Shown piece after piece: positions 15,949-23,324 of a stretch of 64,000 bases of DNA; positions within the stretch are counted from its first letter, which is position 1, and each line of letters opens with the position of its first letter. Under the pieces are notes generated by a model that did no database searches, was not told the DNA's origin, and worked only from the letters and a program-made list of their open reading frames with translations. Origin of the DNA: Geodermatophilus sp. TF02-6 (GTDB lineage: Bacteria; Actinomycetota; Actinomycetes; Mycobacteriales; Geodermatophilaceae); NCBI RefSeq assembly GCF_003319115.1, contig NZ_QOHF01000005.1, forward strand, positions 62,001 to 126,000, in the 5' to 3' direction. The translations under genes and the position numbers were made by a program.

Positions 15949-16794
15949 TCAGTCGCGCAACCGGGCGCGCAGCGCCGCCTGCTCCGCGGGGCCGAAGCCG
16001 TGCGCGGAGAGCCACCCCAGCGGGCCGCCGTACCGCTCGTCGAGCAGGGTGAGCAGCCGGTCCACCGTCTCCGCCCGCGGGGTGTGGCTGGCGACGTCGC
16101 GGCGGACCATGTCCTCGGCGTAGGTCGGCGAGGCGGCGAGCTTGGCCACCAGCGCGTCGATGACGTCGGCGGTCATCGCGTAGTCCGCGACGATCTCCTC
16201 GTGGGGGACGCCGGCCGCCGCCAGCGTGAAGGCGACGACCACGCCGGTGCGGTCCTTGCCCGCCGCGCAGTGCACGACGGTGGCGCCGCCCGGGTCGGCG
16301 GCGAGCACCCGCAGCGCGGCGATCACGTTCTCCGGCCGGTGGGCCAGGTAGCCCAGGTAGGAGCGCACCGCCGGCGGCTCGCCCTGGTCGCTCTCGGCCA
16401 CCTGCCGCGGCAGGACCGAGTCGGCCCAGTCGTCGGGGAGCTCGGGCAGGTCGGCGTTCTCGACGGCGAACACGTCGGTGTGGTGGCCGCGCTCGGGCAG
16501 CAGGGTGAAGTGCCGGTGCTCGACCGCCGGCACCGCGCGCAGCGGGCCGCGGCCCTCGAGCAGGACCTCCGCGGTGGAGCGCAGGTCCACGACCTCGCGC
16601 AGCCGCACGTCCTCGACCAGCCGGCGGACGTCGGCGTCGCTCAGCGTCTGCAGGTTGTCGCTGCGCAGGATCCGGCCGGGCCGCGTCGTCCCGCCGTCGC
16701 GGGTCGGCAGGCCGCCGAGGTCGCGGGTGTTCGTCGTCCCCTCGAGCCGCAGCCAGCGGTCGGTGCGCACGAGGTCGGGGGATGCGGAAGTCAC
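15949..16794 (-). CDS. Tyrosine-protein phosphatase (PtpB/DSP-like)
   Basis: A 281-residue phosphatase of the actinobacterial PtpB type. The N terminus has the family's NTRDLGGLPTRDGG and RSDNLQTLSDADVRRL. The catalytic P-loop HCxxGxxRT is at ~174-183 (VVHCAAGKDRTG). A C-terminal helical part (DVIDALVAKLA, then LDERYGGPLGWLS) follows. It dephosphorylates phosphotyrosine, and in related enzymes phosphoinositides. It converges on the cyclase, with palindrome A between. Confidence 0.9.
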   Translation of the reverse strand: MTSASPDLVRTDRWLRLEGTTNTRDLGGLPTRDGGTTRPGRILRSDNLQTLSDADVRRLVEDVRLREVVDLRSTAEVLLEGRGPLRAVPAVEHRHFTLLPERGHHTDVFAVENADLPELPDDWADSVLPRQVAESDQGEPPAVRSYLGYLAHRPENVIAALRVLAADPGGATVVHCAAGKDRTGVVVAFTLAAAGVPHEEIVADYAMTADVIDALVAKLAASPTYAEDMVRRDVASHTPRAETVDRLLTLLDERYGGPLGWLSAHGFGPAEQAALRARLRD

Positions 16795-16976
16795 CCCTAC
16801 GACGGTACGACCGGCACACTCGCCTGCTCGCTGCCGACCGTGTGACGTGCGCCGGCCTGTCCCCGCGCCGGCGCCCGGCCGTGATCAGCTGAACTGGTCA
16901 TCCGGCGTCCGAGCTCGCCGTCGGCGGGAAGCCGGGACGCGCGGAGGTGAGCCAGGACGACGGCGGCCGCGCCCGG

Positions 16977-17849
16977 TCAGCCGTCGAGCAGCCGGTCGCA
17001 GACCTCGATCAGGCGCCCCCGCAGGCCGGCGCCGCGACGGGCGAACCCCCGCTGGGCGGCGACGTACTCGGCCCTGCCCTCCGGCGTCTCGATCGGCACC
17101 GGCGCGTAGCCGCAGGCGCGCAGGTCGTAGGGCGAGGCCCGCATGTCCAGCTCGCGCACCTCGACGGCCAGCTCGAAGCAGTCGGCGACCAGGTCCCCGG
17201 CAACCGCGGGGGCGAGCTTGCACGCCCACTTGTAGAGGTCCATGGTCGCGTGCAGGCAGCCCGGCTGCTCGAGGTCGACCTGGGTGGCGCGGGTGGGCTG
17301 CAGCCGGTTGAGCCCGACGGCGGACGGCGTGAAGAACCGGAACGCGTCGTAGTGGGTGCACCGGATCGTGGAGCCCTCGACCACGGCGTCGGTGCCCTCC
17401 TGGCCCAGGCGGAGGGGGACCGCGTGCCGCTGCTCGTCGGCGCGGTGGACCATCGCCCACTCGTGCAGCCCGAAGCAGCCGGTGGACGCCGGCCGGGACG
17501 CGGTGGCCGCCAGCAGGTCCCGGACGAACCGCGCGGTGTCGCCCCGGTCGGCCAGGAACGCGGTCCGGTCCAGCGTCACCGCGCCGTCGTCCCCGGTGGC
17601 GTACCAGCGCCAGTCGGCGTGCGGGGCCGGCCCGTCCGGCCCCGGCGCCAGGGCGACGCCCGCGCCTGGGTGCCAGCGGCGCAGCCGACTGGGTGTCTCG
17701 GAGTAGTAGGTGAACAGGAAGTCCAGCACCGGGTGGGCCTCGCCGCGCCGGCGCCGCTCGGCGTGCGGGGTCAGCCAGGTCGCCATCCGCTCCCGGTGCG
17801 CCGCCGCGCGGGCCGTCCACTCGACGGCGGGGAGGACGTCGGGGCGCAC
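16977..17849 (-). CDS. Actinobacterial protein usually labelled 3-methyladenine DNA glycosylase
   Basis: A 290-residue protein from GTG at 17849. Motifs typical of this actinobacterial family: LPAVEWTARAAAHRERM, HPVLDFLFTYYSETPSRLRR, WHPGAGVAL, GCFGLHEWAMVH and LHATMDLYKWACKL. The database name is 3-methyladenine DNA glycosylase, but I see no obvious AlkA/TAG signature, and the conserved His/Tyr/Trp pattern could serve another reaction. Treat the name as provisional. It is downstream of bdhA on the same strand with a repeat element between. Confidence 0.75.
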   Translation of the reverse strand: MRPDVLPAVEWTARAAAHRERMATWLTPHAERRRRGEAHPVLDFLFTYYSETPSRLRRWHPGAGVALAPGPDGPAPHADWRWYATGDDGAVTLDRTAFLADRGDTARFVRDLLAATASRPASTGCFGLHEWAMVHRADEQRHAVPLRLGQEGTDAVVEGSTIRCTHYDAFRFFTPSAVGLNRLQPTRATQVDLEQPGCLHATMDLYKWACKLAPAVAGDLVADCFELAVEVRELDMRASPYDLRACGYAPVPIETPEGRAEYVAAQRGFARRGAGLRGRLIEVCDRLLDG

Positions 17850-17880
17850 CGGTCCAGGGTAGGAGGGGTGGACACCACCG

Positions 17881-18019
17881 TCGGGTGCGGCCGTCCTCCC
17901 TGGCAGGGCGCGCGCCGGCCTCCTCCAGGGCGTCCCCGAGCCTGCGAGGGGACTCAGGAGCGGGCCCTGTCCCGGGCCCCGCTCCGAGCCTGGGAGGGGT
18001 GGGGAGGAGGGGTCCTCTC
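17881..18019. repeat. GC-rich dispersed intergenic element, copy 5
   Basis: Contains GTCCCCGAGCCTGCGAGGGG, CCCGGGCCCCGCTCCGAGCC and ends GGGTGGGGAGGAGGGGTCCT. The final part matches the second subtype. It abuts the stop of the dehydrogenase gene. Confidence 0.55.
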
Positions 18020-18775
18020 TCAGTGGGCGCTCCACCCGCCGTCCATGACCAGCGAGCTGCCGGTGATCGAGCCGGCTCCGGGTGAGCACAGGTAGGCCAC
18101 CGCCTCGGCGACCTCCTCCGGCTCGATCAGCCGCTTGACGGCGGCCGGGGCGAGCATGATCTGCTCGACGACCTCGTCCTCCGAGATGCCGTGCGTCCGG
18201 GCCTGGTCGGTGATCTGCCCCTCCACCAGCGGGGTGCGCACGTACGCGGGGTTCACGCAGTTGGAGGTGACCCCGTGCGGGGCGCCCTCGAGCGCGATGA
18301 CCTTCGAGAGCCCCTCGAGGCCGTGCTTGGCGGTGACGTAGGCGCTCTTGTAGGGCGAGGCGCGCAGGCCGTGGACCGAGCTGACGTTGACGATCCGCCC
18401 CCACTGGCGCTCGTACATGTGCGGCAGGGCGCCGCGGACCAGCCGGAACGGCGCCTCCAGCATCAGCCGGAGGATGAGCGAGAACCGGTCGACCGGGAAC
18501 TCGTGCAGCGGGGCGACGTGCTGCAGCCCGGCGTTGTTGACCAGCACGTCGACGTCGAGGTCCAGGGTGTCCACGGCGTCGAGGTCGGTCAGGTCGACGG
18601 CGACGGCCGTGCCGTCGACGGCCTCGGCGACCGCCTTGGCCGCGTCCGCGTCCCGATCCAGGACGACGACGTCGGCACCGGCCTCGGCGAGGCGGACGGC
18701 GCAGGCCCGGCCGATGCCGGACGCCGCGCCGGTGACGAGGGCTCGGCGGCCGGAGAGGGACCTGGTCGTCGTCAT
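18020..18775 (-). CDS. 3-hydroxybutyrate dehydrogenase (SDR family)
   Basis: A 251-residue classical short-chain dehydrogenase. It has the Rossmann TGAASGIG at ~15-22, NNAG, the catalytic Ser in NVSSVHGLRAS and YxxxK in AYVTAKHG. AAVKRLIEPEEVAEAVAYL and SSLVMDGGWSAH near the end are strongly typical of D-3-hydroxybutyrate dehydrogenase, which interconverts 3-hydroxybutyrate and acetoacetate with NAD. Start ATG at 18775; a longer frame to 18937 has no SDR character. It links to ketone-body or polyhydroxybutyrate use. Confidence 0.9.
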   Translation of the reverse strand: MTTTRSLSGRRALVTGAASGIGRACAVRLAEAGADVVVLDRDADAAKAVAEAVDGTAVAVDLTDLDAVDTLDLDVDVLVNNAGLQHVAPLHEFPVDRFSLILRLMLEAPFRLVRGALPHMYERQWGRIVNVSSVHGLRASPYKSAYVTAKHGLEGLSKVIALEGAPHGVTSNCVNPAYVRTPLVEGQITDQARTHGISEDEVVEQIMLAPAAVKRLIEPEEVAEAVAYLCSPGAGSITGSSLVMDGGWSAH

Positions 18776-18945
18776 GAGGGGACGGTAGCCGGTGGCCGGC
18801 CGCACCGCGGCGCACACACAGTTGGGGTCTCCGCGACGGATCCCCACACCCGGCCGGGGCGTGGGCCGGCGGGTGGCCGCACTGAACTGCTGGCCGTACC
18901 GAACCGGCACGCCGCGGTAGAGGCGGCGCGCCGGCACGGCTGGAG

Positions 18946-19118
18946 CCAGAAGGACCCCCCACCGCTCCCAGGCCCGCGGCGAGACCCCGCAGGAGGGCCG
19001 CCCGCCTCGGCGTCGCCGAGCGTGGCCCCCTCCGGCCGCCTCCCGGGCACGGCCCCGCTGAGCCTGCGAAGGGTGGGGAGGACAGGGTCCTCCTACAGGA
19101 GGGGTCCTTCTACCGGGA
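18946..19118. repeat. GC-rich dispersed intergenic element, copy 6 (compound)
   Basis: Both subtypes occur here: GAAGGACCCCCCACCGCTCC with GACCCCGCAGGAGGGCCGCC, then GAGCCTGCGAAGGGTGGGGA and GGACAGGGTCCTCC. The 348-base gap between the dehydrogenase start and the next small gene holds this element and no recognisable gene. Confidence 0.55.
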
Positions 19119-19123
19119 GGGCC

Positions 19124-19309
19124 TCAAGAGTTGCCGGGCTGCACGGGCAGGTCGTCGCGCTGGGCCTCGTCGTCGGTGGTCAGGGGGGTGTCGACGCCGG
19201 GAGCGGTGTCCCGCTCGCCGCCGTCGGAACGGTCCTGCCCCGGGACGCCGTCGACCAGGTTGTCCTCCGCCGGGCCGGTCCCGCCGCCCGCTGGCTGTGG
19301 CTGGCTCAT
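19124..19309 (-). CDS. Small acidic, probably disordered protein
   Basis: A 61-residue protein from ATG at 19309, with GAAGGAG six bases upstream. It is hydrophilic and low in complexity (MSQPQPAGGGTGPAEDN, then DRSDGGERDT and AQRDDLPVQPGNS), with no membrane segment or known domain. A D-[DE]-L-P motif (RDDLP) recurs in two of its neighbours (19551-19766, 24396-24542). Such proteins are common next to stress genes in these genomes; the function is unknown. Confidence 0.65.
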   Translation of the reverse strand: MSQPQPAGGGTGPAEDNLVDGVPGQDRSDGGERDTAPGVDTPLTTDDEAQRDDLPVQPGNS

Positions 19310-19320
19310 GTCGCTCCTTC

Positions 19321-19365
19321 GTCCTCTGTGCTTCCGTCCTCTGTGCTTCCGTCCTCTGTGCTTCG
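19321..19365. repeat. 15-bp tandem repeat, three copies
   Basis: GTCCTCTGTGCTTCC repeats at 19321, 19336 and 19351 (last base of the third copy differs). It lies immediately upstream of the small acidic gene, within its 5' leader or promoter. Confidence 0.8.
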
Positions 19366-19370
19366 TAGCC

Positions 19371-19548
19371 CCCTTCTCGGCGTCCCCGAGCTCGGCCCCC
19401 TCCGGCCGCCTCCCGGGTACGGCCCCGCCCTGAGCTTGCGAAGAGTGGGGAGGACGGGGTCCTTCAACGAGGGGTGGGGGGAGGCGGTCCTTGCACCGAG
19501 CGTGCGAAGGGAGCCAGGAGGGGGTTCCTCCGCCGGAAGGGAGTCCTG
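19371..19548. repeat. GC-rich dispersed intergenic element, copy 7
   Basis: Contains CTCGGCGTCCCCGAGCTCGG, CCCTCCGGCCGCCTCCCGGG and TGAGCTTGCGAAGAGTGGGG followed by AGGACGGGGTCCTT. It shares a ~45-base block with copy 6 (CCGGCCGCCTCCCGGG region). It fills the gap between two small acidic genes. Confidence 0.55.
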
Positions 19549-19550
19549 GC

Positions 19551-19766
19551 TCACAGGCTGCCGCCGGTACTGCCCCGCTCGGCGCGCGCCACGTCGCTGT
19601 CGGCCCGGGCCGGCAGCTCGTCGGGCTGGGCGGCGTCCCGCTCGACCGCCTCCTCACGGGTGAGGGGCACCTCGTCGAAGCCCGTCCCGGTACTGCTGTT
19701 GTCGCCGGTGCCCGACGCGGTCGGGATGTCCTGCTGGATCCGGTCGCTGCCCGCGGGGTCGGTCAT
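19551..19766 (-). CDS. Small acidic, probably disordered protein
   Basis: A 71-residue protein from ATG at 19766, with GGAGG about six bases upstream. Sequence: MTDPAGSDRIQQDIPTASGT, then TREEAVERDAAQPDELPARA and VARAERGSTGGSL. It is hydrophilic, lacks cysteines and membrane segments, and carries the same D-[DE]-L-P motif (PDELP). No family is recognised. Confidence 0.65.
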   Translation of the reverse strand: MTDPAGSDRIQQDIPTASGTGDNSSTGTGFDEVPLTREEAVERDAAQPDELPARADSDVARAERGSTGGSL

Positions 19767-19832
19767 CGTCGTCCTCCCTGTCGTCCGGTCGCTCGGCACA
19801 TGCCCGGGAGGGAGGCGATCCATGCCCGGCGG

Positions 19833-20215
19833 TCAGGACGGCGCGAGCACTCGCGGCCCGGCCGACCTCGCGGCCGCCGCCTGGCGGTCGTCGTAGGAGG
19901 CGAAGACCTCGGAGTCGAGCCTGCTGGCAGCCGCCACGTGCAGCGCATCCAGGCTATGCAGGTTGCGGCCCGGCAGCAGGCCGGCCTCGCGGACCAGCGC
20001 CCGGTCGACGTCCACCAGGACGAGTCGATCCAGCGCGATCGTGACCGTGCCCTGATCGATCCCCTCGCGTGCGGCCATCCGGCGCAGCTCCGTCTCGAGC
20101 AGGCCACCGTCGTGCCATCGCCGCGTACGTCGTCGAGGTGCCGTTCCAGTGCCGGTGACTCCGACTCCTCGACGAGCAGCTTGGCGGCTGCGGACACGTC
20201 GATGTGGACGGTCAC
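19833..20215 (-). pseudogene. PIN-domain (VapC-like) toxin broken by a frameshift
   Basis: GTG at 20215 begins TVHIDVSAAAKLLVEESESP, the PIN start with its first Asp. This frame ends in unrelated sequence after GDGTTVA. The continuation LLETELRRMAAREG, SLDALHVAAASRL and SEVFASYDDRQ, with the remaining acidic residues, is in the other frame. The shift falls near 20106-20120. An intact VapC would be a Mg-dependent RNase. This is either decay or a single-base sequence error. Confidence 0.65.
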
Positions 20216-20468
20216 CGGTCCCGCGCAGGTCGTCCAGCGTCCCCTGCACCAGGTGGTCGAGGCGGACCCGGGGGATGTCGGCGAAACTGCCCTCGGACCG
20301 GGCCGGGCGGACCGAGAGCGGCCGCGAGGCGTTCGGCGGGACGAGCAGGGCGACGACCTCGCCGTGGATGGTGATCTCGAAGGTCTCACCGGCCTGCACG
20401 GCGCGCAGGATCGCCGAGCTGTTGTTGCGCAGTTCCCGGTGCGGGATCGAGCGGGTCACGACGGCCAC
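19833..20468 (-). CDS. Phd/YefM-type antitoxin reading through into the toxin's 3' half
   Basis: ATG at 20468 starts a clear Phd-family antitoxin of ~85 residues: VVTRSIPHRELRNNSSAILR, then GETFEITIHGEVVALLVPP and a C-terminal toxin-binding tail ending near LDDLRG. No stop follows; the frame runs on for another ~120 residues, and its last ~90 are the C-terminal half of a PIN toxin. The N-terminal half of that toxin is in another frame from GTG 20215. In intact pairs these are two genes. Read as written, the product is a 211-residue antitoxin-toxin fusion missing the toxin's first catalytic Asp. Confidence 0.6.
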   Translation of the reverse strand: MAVVTRSIPHRELRNNSSAILRAVQAGETFEITIHGEVVALLVPPNASRPLSVRPARSEGSFADIPRVRLDHLVQGTLDDLRGTGDRPHRRVRSRQAARRGVGVTGTGTAPRRRTRRWHDGGLLETELRRMAAREGIDQGTVTIALDRLVLVDVDRALVREAGLLPGRNLHSLDALHVAAASRLDSEVFASYDDRQAAAARSAGPRVLAPS

Positions 20469-20728
20469 CTACGTAGCACCGTGTCCTCCATGAGCTCGGG
20501 CGGGGTCACCGAGTGCGTGGCCGGGTCGAAGACCGGCGGGTTGCGGTCGGCGTCGGTGAAGGACTCGGCGATCGGGCCCTCGGCCAGGCGGCGGATCTCG
20601 GCGAGCACGCCACGCGCGGTCCCGGCGTCCATCTCGGCGAAGGGCCCGCTGTCGAACCTGTCCTTGGTGTCGAGGAACTCGATGAGGGTGAACTCGAGGT
20701 CCTGCAGGTTGGCGGTGTAGTGGCTCAT
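20456..20728 (-). pseudogene. N-terminal stub of an acyl-CoA dehydrogenase
   Basis: ATG at 20728 begins MSHYTANLQDLEFTLIEFLD and continues RRLAEGPIAESFTDADRNPP and VFDPATHSVTPPE, which is the N-terminal acyl-CoA dehydrogenase extension and first helices. After ~78 residues the match stops; twelve unrelated residues lead to a stop that overlaps the antitoxin start. The remaining ~500 residues of a normal gene are absent from the window, so this is a remnant. Confidence 0.7.
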
Positions 20729-20847
20729 GCGCGTGGCTCTCGTGCGCCGTGCCGTCCGGTGAGTCCGTACTCGCGGGTGACGAGCCGTGTCACCGGCCGG
20801 TGACCCGATCAGGGCGCGCCGGAGACCCCGACGGAGGGGGACCCGGG

Positions 20848-20882
20848 CCCGGGCCCGGGACCAGAGCGGTCCCGGGCCCGGG
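20848..20882 (-). terminator. Strong GC hairpin downstream of the LapA-domain gene
   Basis: Perfect 15-bp arms (20848-20862 and 20868-20882) with a 5-base loop AGAGC. It lies 18 bases past the stop of the minus-strand membrane gene. Confidence 0.75.
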
Positions 20883-20900
20883 GAGACGGTGGAGGTGACC

Positions 20901-21245
20901 TCAGCGGCGACGGCGGACACGCCGCACCCTGGAGGCGAGCCAGCCGAGGAGCGCGCCGAGCACCGCGGCGATGACCAGCGCGAGCACCAGCGGCGCCTGC
21001 ACGGTGCCGAACACCAGGCTGATCTCGACCGTCTGGGTGTTGTAGACGACGAACAGCACCAGGATCACCAGGACGACGAGGAGCAACGCCTGGTACAGCG
21101 AGCGGCCGACCACCCGTCCGGGCCGTCGCTCCGGCGGGGTGGTCGCCGGCGGTATGCCGTAGGGGCCGCCGCCGGGGGTGCCGGGCGCCGGGTAGCCGGC
21201 CGTGCCCGGAGGGCGGCTCAGGGGGTCGGAGCCGGGAGCAGTCAC
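20901..21245 (-). CDS. LapA-domain (DUF1049) membrane protein
   Basis: A 114-residue protein. A Pro/Gly-rich cytoplasmic N terminus (~1-45) is followed by two membrane segments: ALLLVVLVILVLFVVYNTQ (~53-71) and APLVLALVIAAVLGALLGWL (~84-103), then a basic tail RVRRVRRRR. The linker with NTQTVEISLVFG is the LapA/DUF1049 signature. Related proteins sit in the inner membrane and take part in envelope or lipopolysaccharide-linked assembly in proteobacteria; in actinobacteria the role is unknown. Start GTG at 21245. Confidence 0.85.
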   Translation of the reverse strand: MTAPGSDPLSRPPGTAGYPAPGTPGGGPYGIPPATTPPERRPGRVVGRSLYQALLLVVLVILVLFVVYNTQTVEISLVFGTVQAPLVLALVIAAVLGALLGWLASRVRRVRRRR

Positions 21246-21283
21246 GGATCGAGTCTGCTGCGCGGCAGCCTTCTGCGCACCTG

Positions 21284-21442
21284 TCAGCGGCGCGCGTCCG
21301 GTTCGGTCTCCGCCGGGGGGTAGCTGGGTCCGGCGGCGCCGCCGGCCGGCTCCTCGGTGCCGCCCTGCGACTCAGGGTCGCCGGGCGGGGCCACCTCGCT
21401 GCCGAGCGGGCCGGTCTCGCGCTGCTCGTCGGGCTGGGGCAT
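21284..21442 (-). CDS. Small acidic Pro/Gly-rich protein
   Basis: A 52-residue frame from ATG at 21442: MPQPDEQRETGPLGSEVAPP, then GTEEPAGGAAGPSYPP and ETEPDARR. It is hydrophilic and probably disordered. No good ribosome-binding site is visible, so support is weaker than for its relatives at 19.1, 19.6 and 24.4 kb. It is upstream of the LapA gene on the same strand. Confidence 0.45.
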   Translation of the reverse strand: MPQPDEQRETGPLGSEVAPPGDPESQGGTEEPAGGAAGPSYPPAETEPDARR

Positions 21443-21534
21443 GGTCACGGTCCCATAGTCGCCTGCCGGGTGACACCGCGGCCACTCGGTGGACCGATCG
21501 TCCGGAGGCTCCCCTGACGAGGGCTGGGCTCGCC

Positions 21535-21630
21535 GAGGCATGGGGCTCCCCGAGGCATGGGGCTCCCCGAGGCATGGGAAGCGATACCTGCGTCCTGGAG
21601 CCCCGGGACGCAGGTATCGCTTCCCATGCC
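21535..21630. repeat. 25-bp-arm palindrome, copy B, with flanking half-arm repeats
   Basis: Perfect inverted repeat with arms 21571-21595 and 21606-21630 and a 10-base loop. The arm begins GGCATGGGAAGCGATACC. Compared with copy A, the arm has C-to-A and A-to-G changes, each matched on the opposite arm, so pairing is kept. Upstream, CGAGGCATGGGGCTCCC occurs twice in tandem (from 21537), as partial copies of the arm start. Confidence 0.85.
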
Positions 21631-21662
21631 CTCGAGGGCAGCGCTGTCGGACGGTGGGCCGC

Positions 21663-22088
21663 CTACTCACCGAGCGCAGAGCCGGCCTGGTGGTGGGGGT
21701 GCCCCCGCGTCCGCTCCCGCTGCTTCATCCGGGCCTCGAGCACGTGCCGGTCGCCGCCGGCCAGCTCCTGGCGGGCGCGGGCGTCGAAGTCGCGGAAGAC
21801 CGACCAGTAGGTCGCGTCGTAGTCCTCGACGAGCTGGAAGGTCCACCGGTCGGCGACGACGTTGCGGCCGACCAGGTCCCGGTCGAGGTCGGCGGCGAGC
21901 CGGGTGTGGCCGGCCTTCCGCAACAGCTCGACGGCGTCCTGCAGCAGCAGGTCGGCCCTGCCGGAGTGCTGGTGGAAGCCGTAGAGCTGGCCGCGGGCCT
22001 GCTCGACGGTCTCGAGGGCCTCGGAGAGCCTGCCGAGGGCCTCCACGGTGGCGTCGTCGAGGTCGGGCCGGGTGCGGTCGGTCGTCAC
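21663..22088 (-). CDS. Conserved actinobacterial hypothetical protein
   Basis: A 141-residue protein from GTG at 22088. The recognisable family pattern is EALETVEQARGQLYGFHQHS, then LLQDAVELLRKAGHTRLA and DRDLVGRNVVADRWTFQLVE with a final VLEARMKQRERTRGH. It is helical and cytoplasmic, with no known function. The upstream TetR frame runs into it without a stop because of a frame break near 22192, but in an intact locus it is a separate gene 37 bases after tetR. Confidence 0.75.
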   Translation of the reverse strand: MTTDRTRPDLDDATVEALGRLSEALETVEQARGQLYGFHQHSGRADLLLQDAVELLRKAGHTRLAADLDRDLVGRNVVADRWTFQLVEDYDATYWSVFRDFDARARQELAGGDRHVLEARMKQRERTRGHPHHQAGSALGE

Positions 22089-22125
22089 CGCGCCATCCTG
22101 CGGGCCCGCACCGCGGCGTGCCCGG

Positions 22126-22700
22126 TCAGCGGGCGGCGGCGACGTCGATGAGCCGCTCGGCCAGCTCGCGGCCGTGCGCCGCCGGGCCGTCGGGCCCAGC
22201 AGCCCCCCGGAGAGGTACATGCCGTCGAGGACGAGGTGGATCTGGGCGGCGAGGTCCTCGCCGGCGTCGGGTGCGACCTGCTCGGCCAGCCGCTCCAACC
22301 GCGCGTGCAGCTCGAACTCGTAGTCGGCGGCGGCGCTGCGGGCAGGGTGCTGCGGGTCGTCGTACTCGCTGCTGACGTTGGTGAACGGGCAGCCGCGGAA
22401 GCCGGTGCGGGTGACGTCGCGCTCGACGGTGTCGACCACCGCCAACAGCGCCGCTCGCGGGTCTCCCTCGAAGCGGGCGAGCTCGGCGTCGATGAAGGCC
22501 AATCCGGTGGCGGCCTTGCGGGCGAGGTAGGCGCCGACCAGGTCGTCCTTGCTCTTGAAGAGCCGGTAGACCGTCATCTTGCCCAGGCCCGTCTCGCGGA
22601 CCAGCTCGTCCATGCCCATGCTGCGTGAGCTGCGGCTGGCGAACAGCCGCTCGGCGGTGTCCAGGACGATGGTCTGCCGCTCGGCCCGGCTCCGGCGCAC
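22126..22700 (-). CDS. TetR family regulator with a 3' frameshift
   Basis: Residues ~5-52 form the TetR DNA-binding domain (VLDTAERLFASRSSRSMGMD, then TGLGKMTVYRLFKSKDDLVG); the rest is the ligand domain (GCPFTNVSSEYDD, IHLVLDGMYLSGGLLGP). Start GTG at 22700. After GLLGP the frame switches: adding one base in the CCC/GGG run at ~22192-22197 gives DGPAAHGRELAERLIDVAAA and a stop at 22126, a normal 191-residue TetR. As sequenced, the frame instead continues to 21663, producing a 345-residue fusion. The ligand and targets are unknown. Confidence 0.75.
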
Positions 22701-22710
22701 GGGGACCGCG

Positions 22711-22768
22711 GCGTCGTCAGCGGCGGCGTCGTCAGCAGCGGCGTCGTCAGCAGCGGCGTCGTCGACGG
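22711..22768. repeat. 15-bp tandem repeat upstream of tetR
   Basis: About 3.7 copies of GCGTCGTCAGCAGCG (22711, 22726, 22741, 22756), with small changes. On the minus strand, in the tetR frame, it would encode Asp-Asp-Ala-Ala-Ala repeats, but no ATG/GTG start lies upstream before a stop, so it is in the leader. The 400-base gap 22701-23100 holds this, then ~180 bases with no recognisable feature, then repeat element copy 8. Confidence 0.75.
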
Positions 22769-22945
22769 TGAGGGGGGATGGCGGCTGCGCTCACGCCGGG
22801 GATGCTGCCCCAGCGCGGATCGGAGCAGGTCGCGGCACGCCGGGGTCGGCCGAGGGGTGGTTGCGGTGAGTGACGAGTTGCGTCGCGGGCAGCTCGGGAC
22901 CCCGGGGATCGCTGGGGTCGGTGTGACGATCAGTGACGCCGAGCC

Positions 22946-23098
22946 CGGCCCCGTCCACGGCCTCTCCGAGCGCGGCCCCTCCCGGGCCGCGCCGGCCCCG
23001 TCCCGGGCCCCGCCGGCCCCCTGCAGGGTCCCGCCGCGAGCCTGCGAGTGGCGGGGGGCAGGGGGTCCTTCTCCGAGGGGTGGGGAGGACGGGTCCTC
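22946..23098. repeat. GC-rich dispersed intergenic element, copy 8 (compound)
   Basis: Contains CTGCAGGGTCCCGCCGCGAG, CCTGCGAGTGGCGGGGGGCA and GGGGGTCCTT, an almost exact reverse complement of the 52-bp unit at 13.5 kb, followed by the second subtype (GAGGGGTGGGGAGGACGGGT). It is the last copy in the window. Confidence 0.65.
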
Positions 23099-23100
23099 CT

Positions 23101-23241
23101 TCAGGTCCGGCGCACCCGCCGGGGGTTGGCCAGCAGTCGCGCCAGCGGGGCGGCCGCGGCCTGGCCGGTCGGTGACTCGTCGGCCTGTCGTTCGATCGGG
23201 GTCTCGTCGCCCACCCGGGGCTCACGCTGCGTGTCCGCCAT
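23101..23241 (-). CDS. Small hydrophilic protein
   Basis: A 46-residue protein from ATG at 23241, with GGAGG upstream. Sequence: MADTQREPRVGDETPIERQA, then DESPTGQAAAAPLARLLANP and a basic end RRVRRT. No known domain. It is one of five tiny polar proteins between 19.1 and 24.6 kb. Confidence 0.55.
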   Translation of the reverse strand: MADTQREPRVGDETPIERQADESPTGQAAAAPLARLLANPRRVRRT

Positions 23242-23324
23242 GCGTCCAGCCTCCCCTCCGGGACGCGGGCAGAACAGACCCGTTCCGGGGAGGTGGAGCC
23301 GAGACGGCGAGAGATCGGTCACTC

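Noticed and set aside
20848..20882. Operator or attachment site
   Set aside because: Position just after the membrane-gene stop and the strong stem with a 5-base loop fit a terminator better.
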